A stretch of DNA of 64,000 nucleotides. Source: Sulfurifustis variabilis (GTDB lineage: Bacteria; Pseudomonadota; Gammaproteobacteria; Acidiferrobacterales; Sulfurifustaceae). Below, piece after piece: positions 63,731 to 64,000 of the stretch. A program made the position numbers and the translations under genes. Where the stretch lies: NCBI RefSeq assembly GCF_002355415.1, contig NZ_AP014936.1:1178001-1242000 (forward strand), in the 5' to 3' direction. Each line of letters starts with the position of its first letter. Position 1 is the stretch's first letter. The notes below the pieces were generated by a model that did not search any database, had not been told where the DNA came from, and worked only from the letters and a program-made list of their open reading frames with translations.

Positions 63731-64000
63731 ATGAAAACGTTGAGCAAGGCGGTTCTGGCCGCCATCGGTATTTCGCTCGCCGCGGCAGCGGCGGCCGGGC
63801 CGGGCGGCGGCTACGGCATGGGAATGGGACCCGGCGGCGGCAAGGGCGCCGCGTGTGCCCGGGCCGGCGGGGCCGACGTCGGCACGCGGCTCGAGACGCT
63901 GAAGTCGGAGCTCAAGCTCACACCGCAGCAGACCGGCGCGTGGGACGCGTTCGAGAAGGCGGTGCGCACGCAGTGGGAGACCATGGCGCAGGCACGCGGG
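63731..64000 (+). CDS. Spy/CpxP-like periplasmic chaperone (partial)
   Basis: The 90 codons in the window begin with a signal peptide (MKTLSKAVLAAIGISLAAAAAAG), then a Gly/Met-rich stretch (GGGYGMGMGPGGG), then LKSELKLTPQQTGAWDAFEKAVRTQW, the LTxxQ motif of the Spy/CpxP family. It runs off the right edge. It is divergent from the CpxR/CpxA-like pair and has AAGGAGG before the ATG. Spy-type chaperones protect periplasmic proteins under envelope stress. Confidence 0.85.
   Translation, partial: MKTLSKAVLAAIGISLAAAAAAGPGGGYGMGMGPGGGKGAACARAGGADVGTRLETLKSELKLTPQQTGAWDAFEKAVRTQWETMAQARG

Overview
The window reads as chromosomal DNA of a high-GC gammaproteobacterium. Evidence: the yciB-yciI-bolA-ppiC order, the yciO-trpS-scpA-scpB-rluB block, small acidic DUF proteins of that class, a DsrC-family protein and a bufferin operon. 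A sulfur-oxidising relative of the Chromatiales/Acidiferrobacterales is possible, but that is inference only. Strong Shine-Dalgarno sites and ATGA/GTGA overlaps support most of the gene calls.

Layout. 1-5.8 kb: end of ligA, an MsbA-type ABC exporter with an unusual N-terminal domain, and a pair of genes that together look like a split multicopper oxidase. 5.8-15.3 kb: Tle1-like hydrolase, DUF5329, DUF2254, an Ig-repeat lipoprotein, an AcuI-type reductase, an APC permease coupled to a methyltransferase, and small proteins. 15.3-16.1 kb: a gene-free stretch of structured repeats. 16.1-20 kb: minus-strand envelope/septation operon. 20-26.5 kb: core operon with PHP phosphoesterase, YciO, M50 protease, TrpS, ScpA, ScpB and RluB, followed by a short MscS channel. 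27-32.4 kb: chromate-resistance block (SoxH-like metallo-hydrolase divergent from chrB-chrA-rhodanese-second chrB domain-MFS) with an operator-like repeat between the divergent genes. 32.4-37 kb: DNA glycosylase, two SRPBCC proteins that share an upstream motif, a cysteine-poor DsrC, a zinc protein, DUF488 and DUF5677.

37.1-43.4 kb is accessory DNA that is visibly richer in A+T. It is an array of integron gene cassettes with no integrase in the window (CALIN-like). Two attC sites are well formed, and each R'' arm is the exact complement of the core site that opens its own cassette. Cassette 1 carries an unknown 149-aa protein plus a Hanks-type Ser/Thr kinase, cassette 2 carries three unknown genes, and cassette 3 is cut by an IS3-family element with a 3-bp duplication. 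Decayed cassettes and small secreted proteins follow. The two-gene kinase cassette is the best candidate for an undescribed system.

43.4-55.7 kb holds small secreted and lipoproteins, SnoaL, GNAT, DUF1272, a LysR regulator, tautomerase, methyltransferase, VOC proteins, SGNH hydrolase, TerC, an EF-hand lipoprotein, an HtrA-like protease and DUF192. 55.8-59.5 kb is an ECF sigma/DUF3379 pair followed by bufA1-bufB-bufC-DoxX, a bufferin (metal-buffering RiPP) operon. The window ends with a POT peptide transporter and a two-component system divergent from a Spy/CpxP-like gene that runs off the edge, with CpxR-like direct repeats between them.
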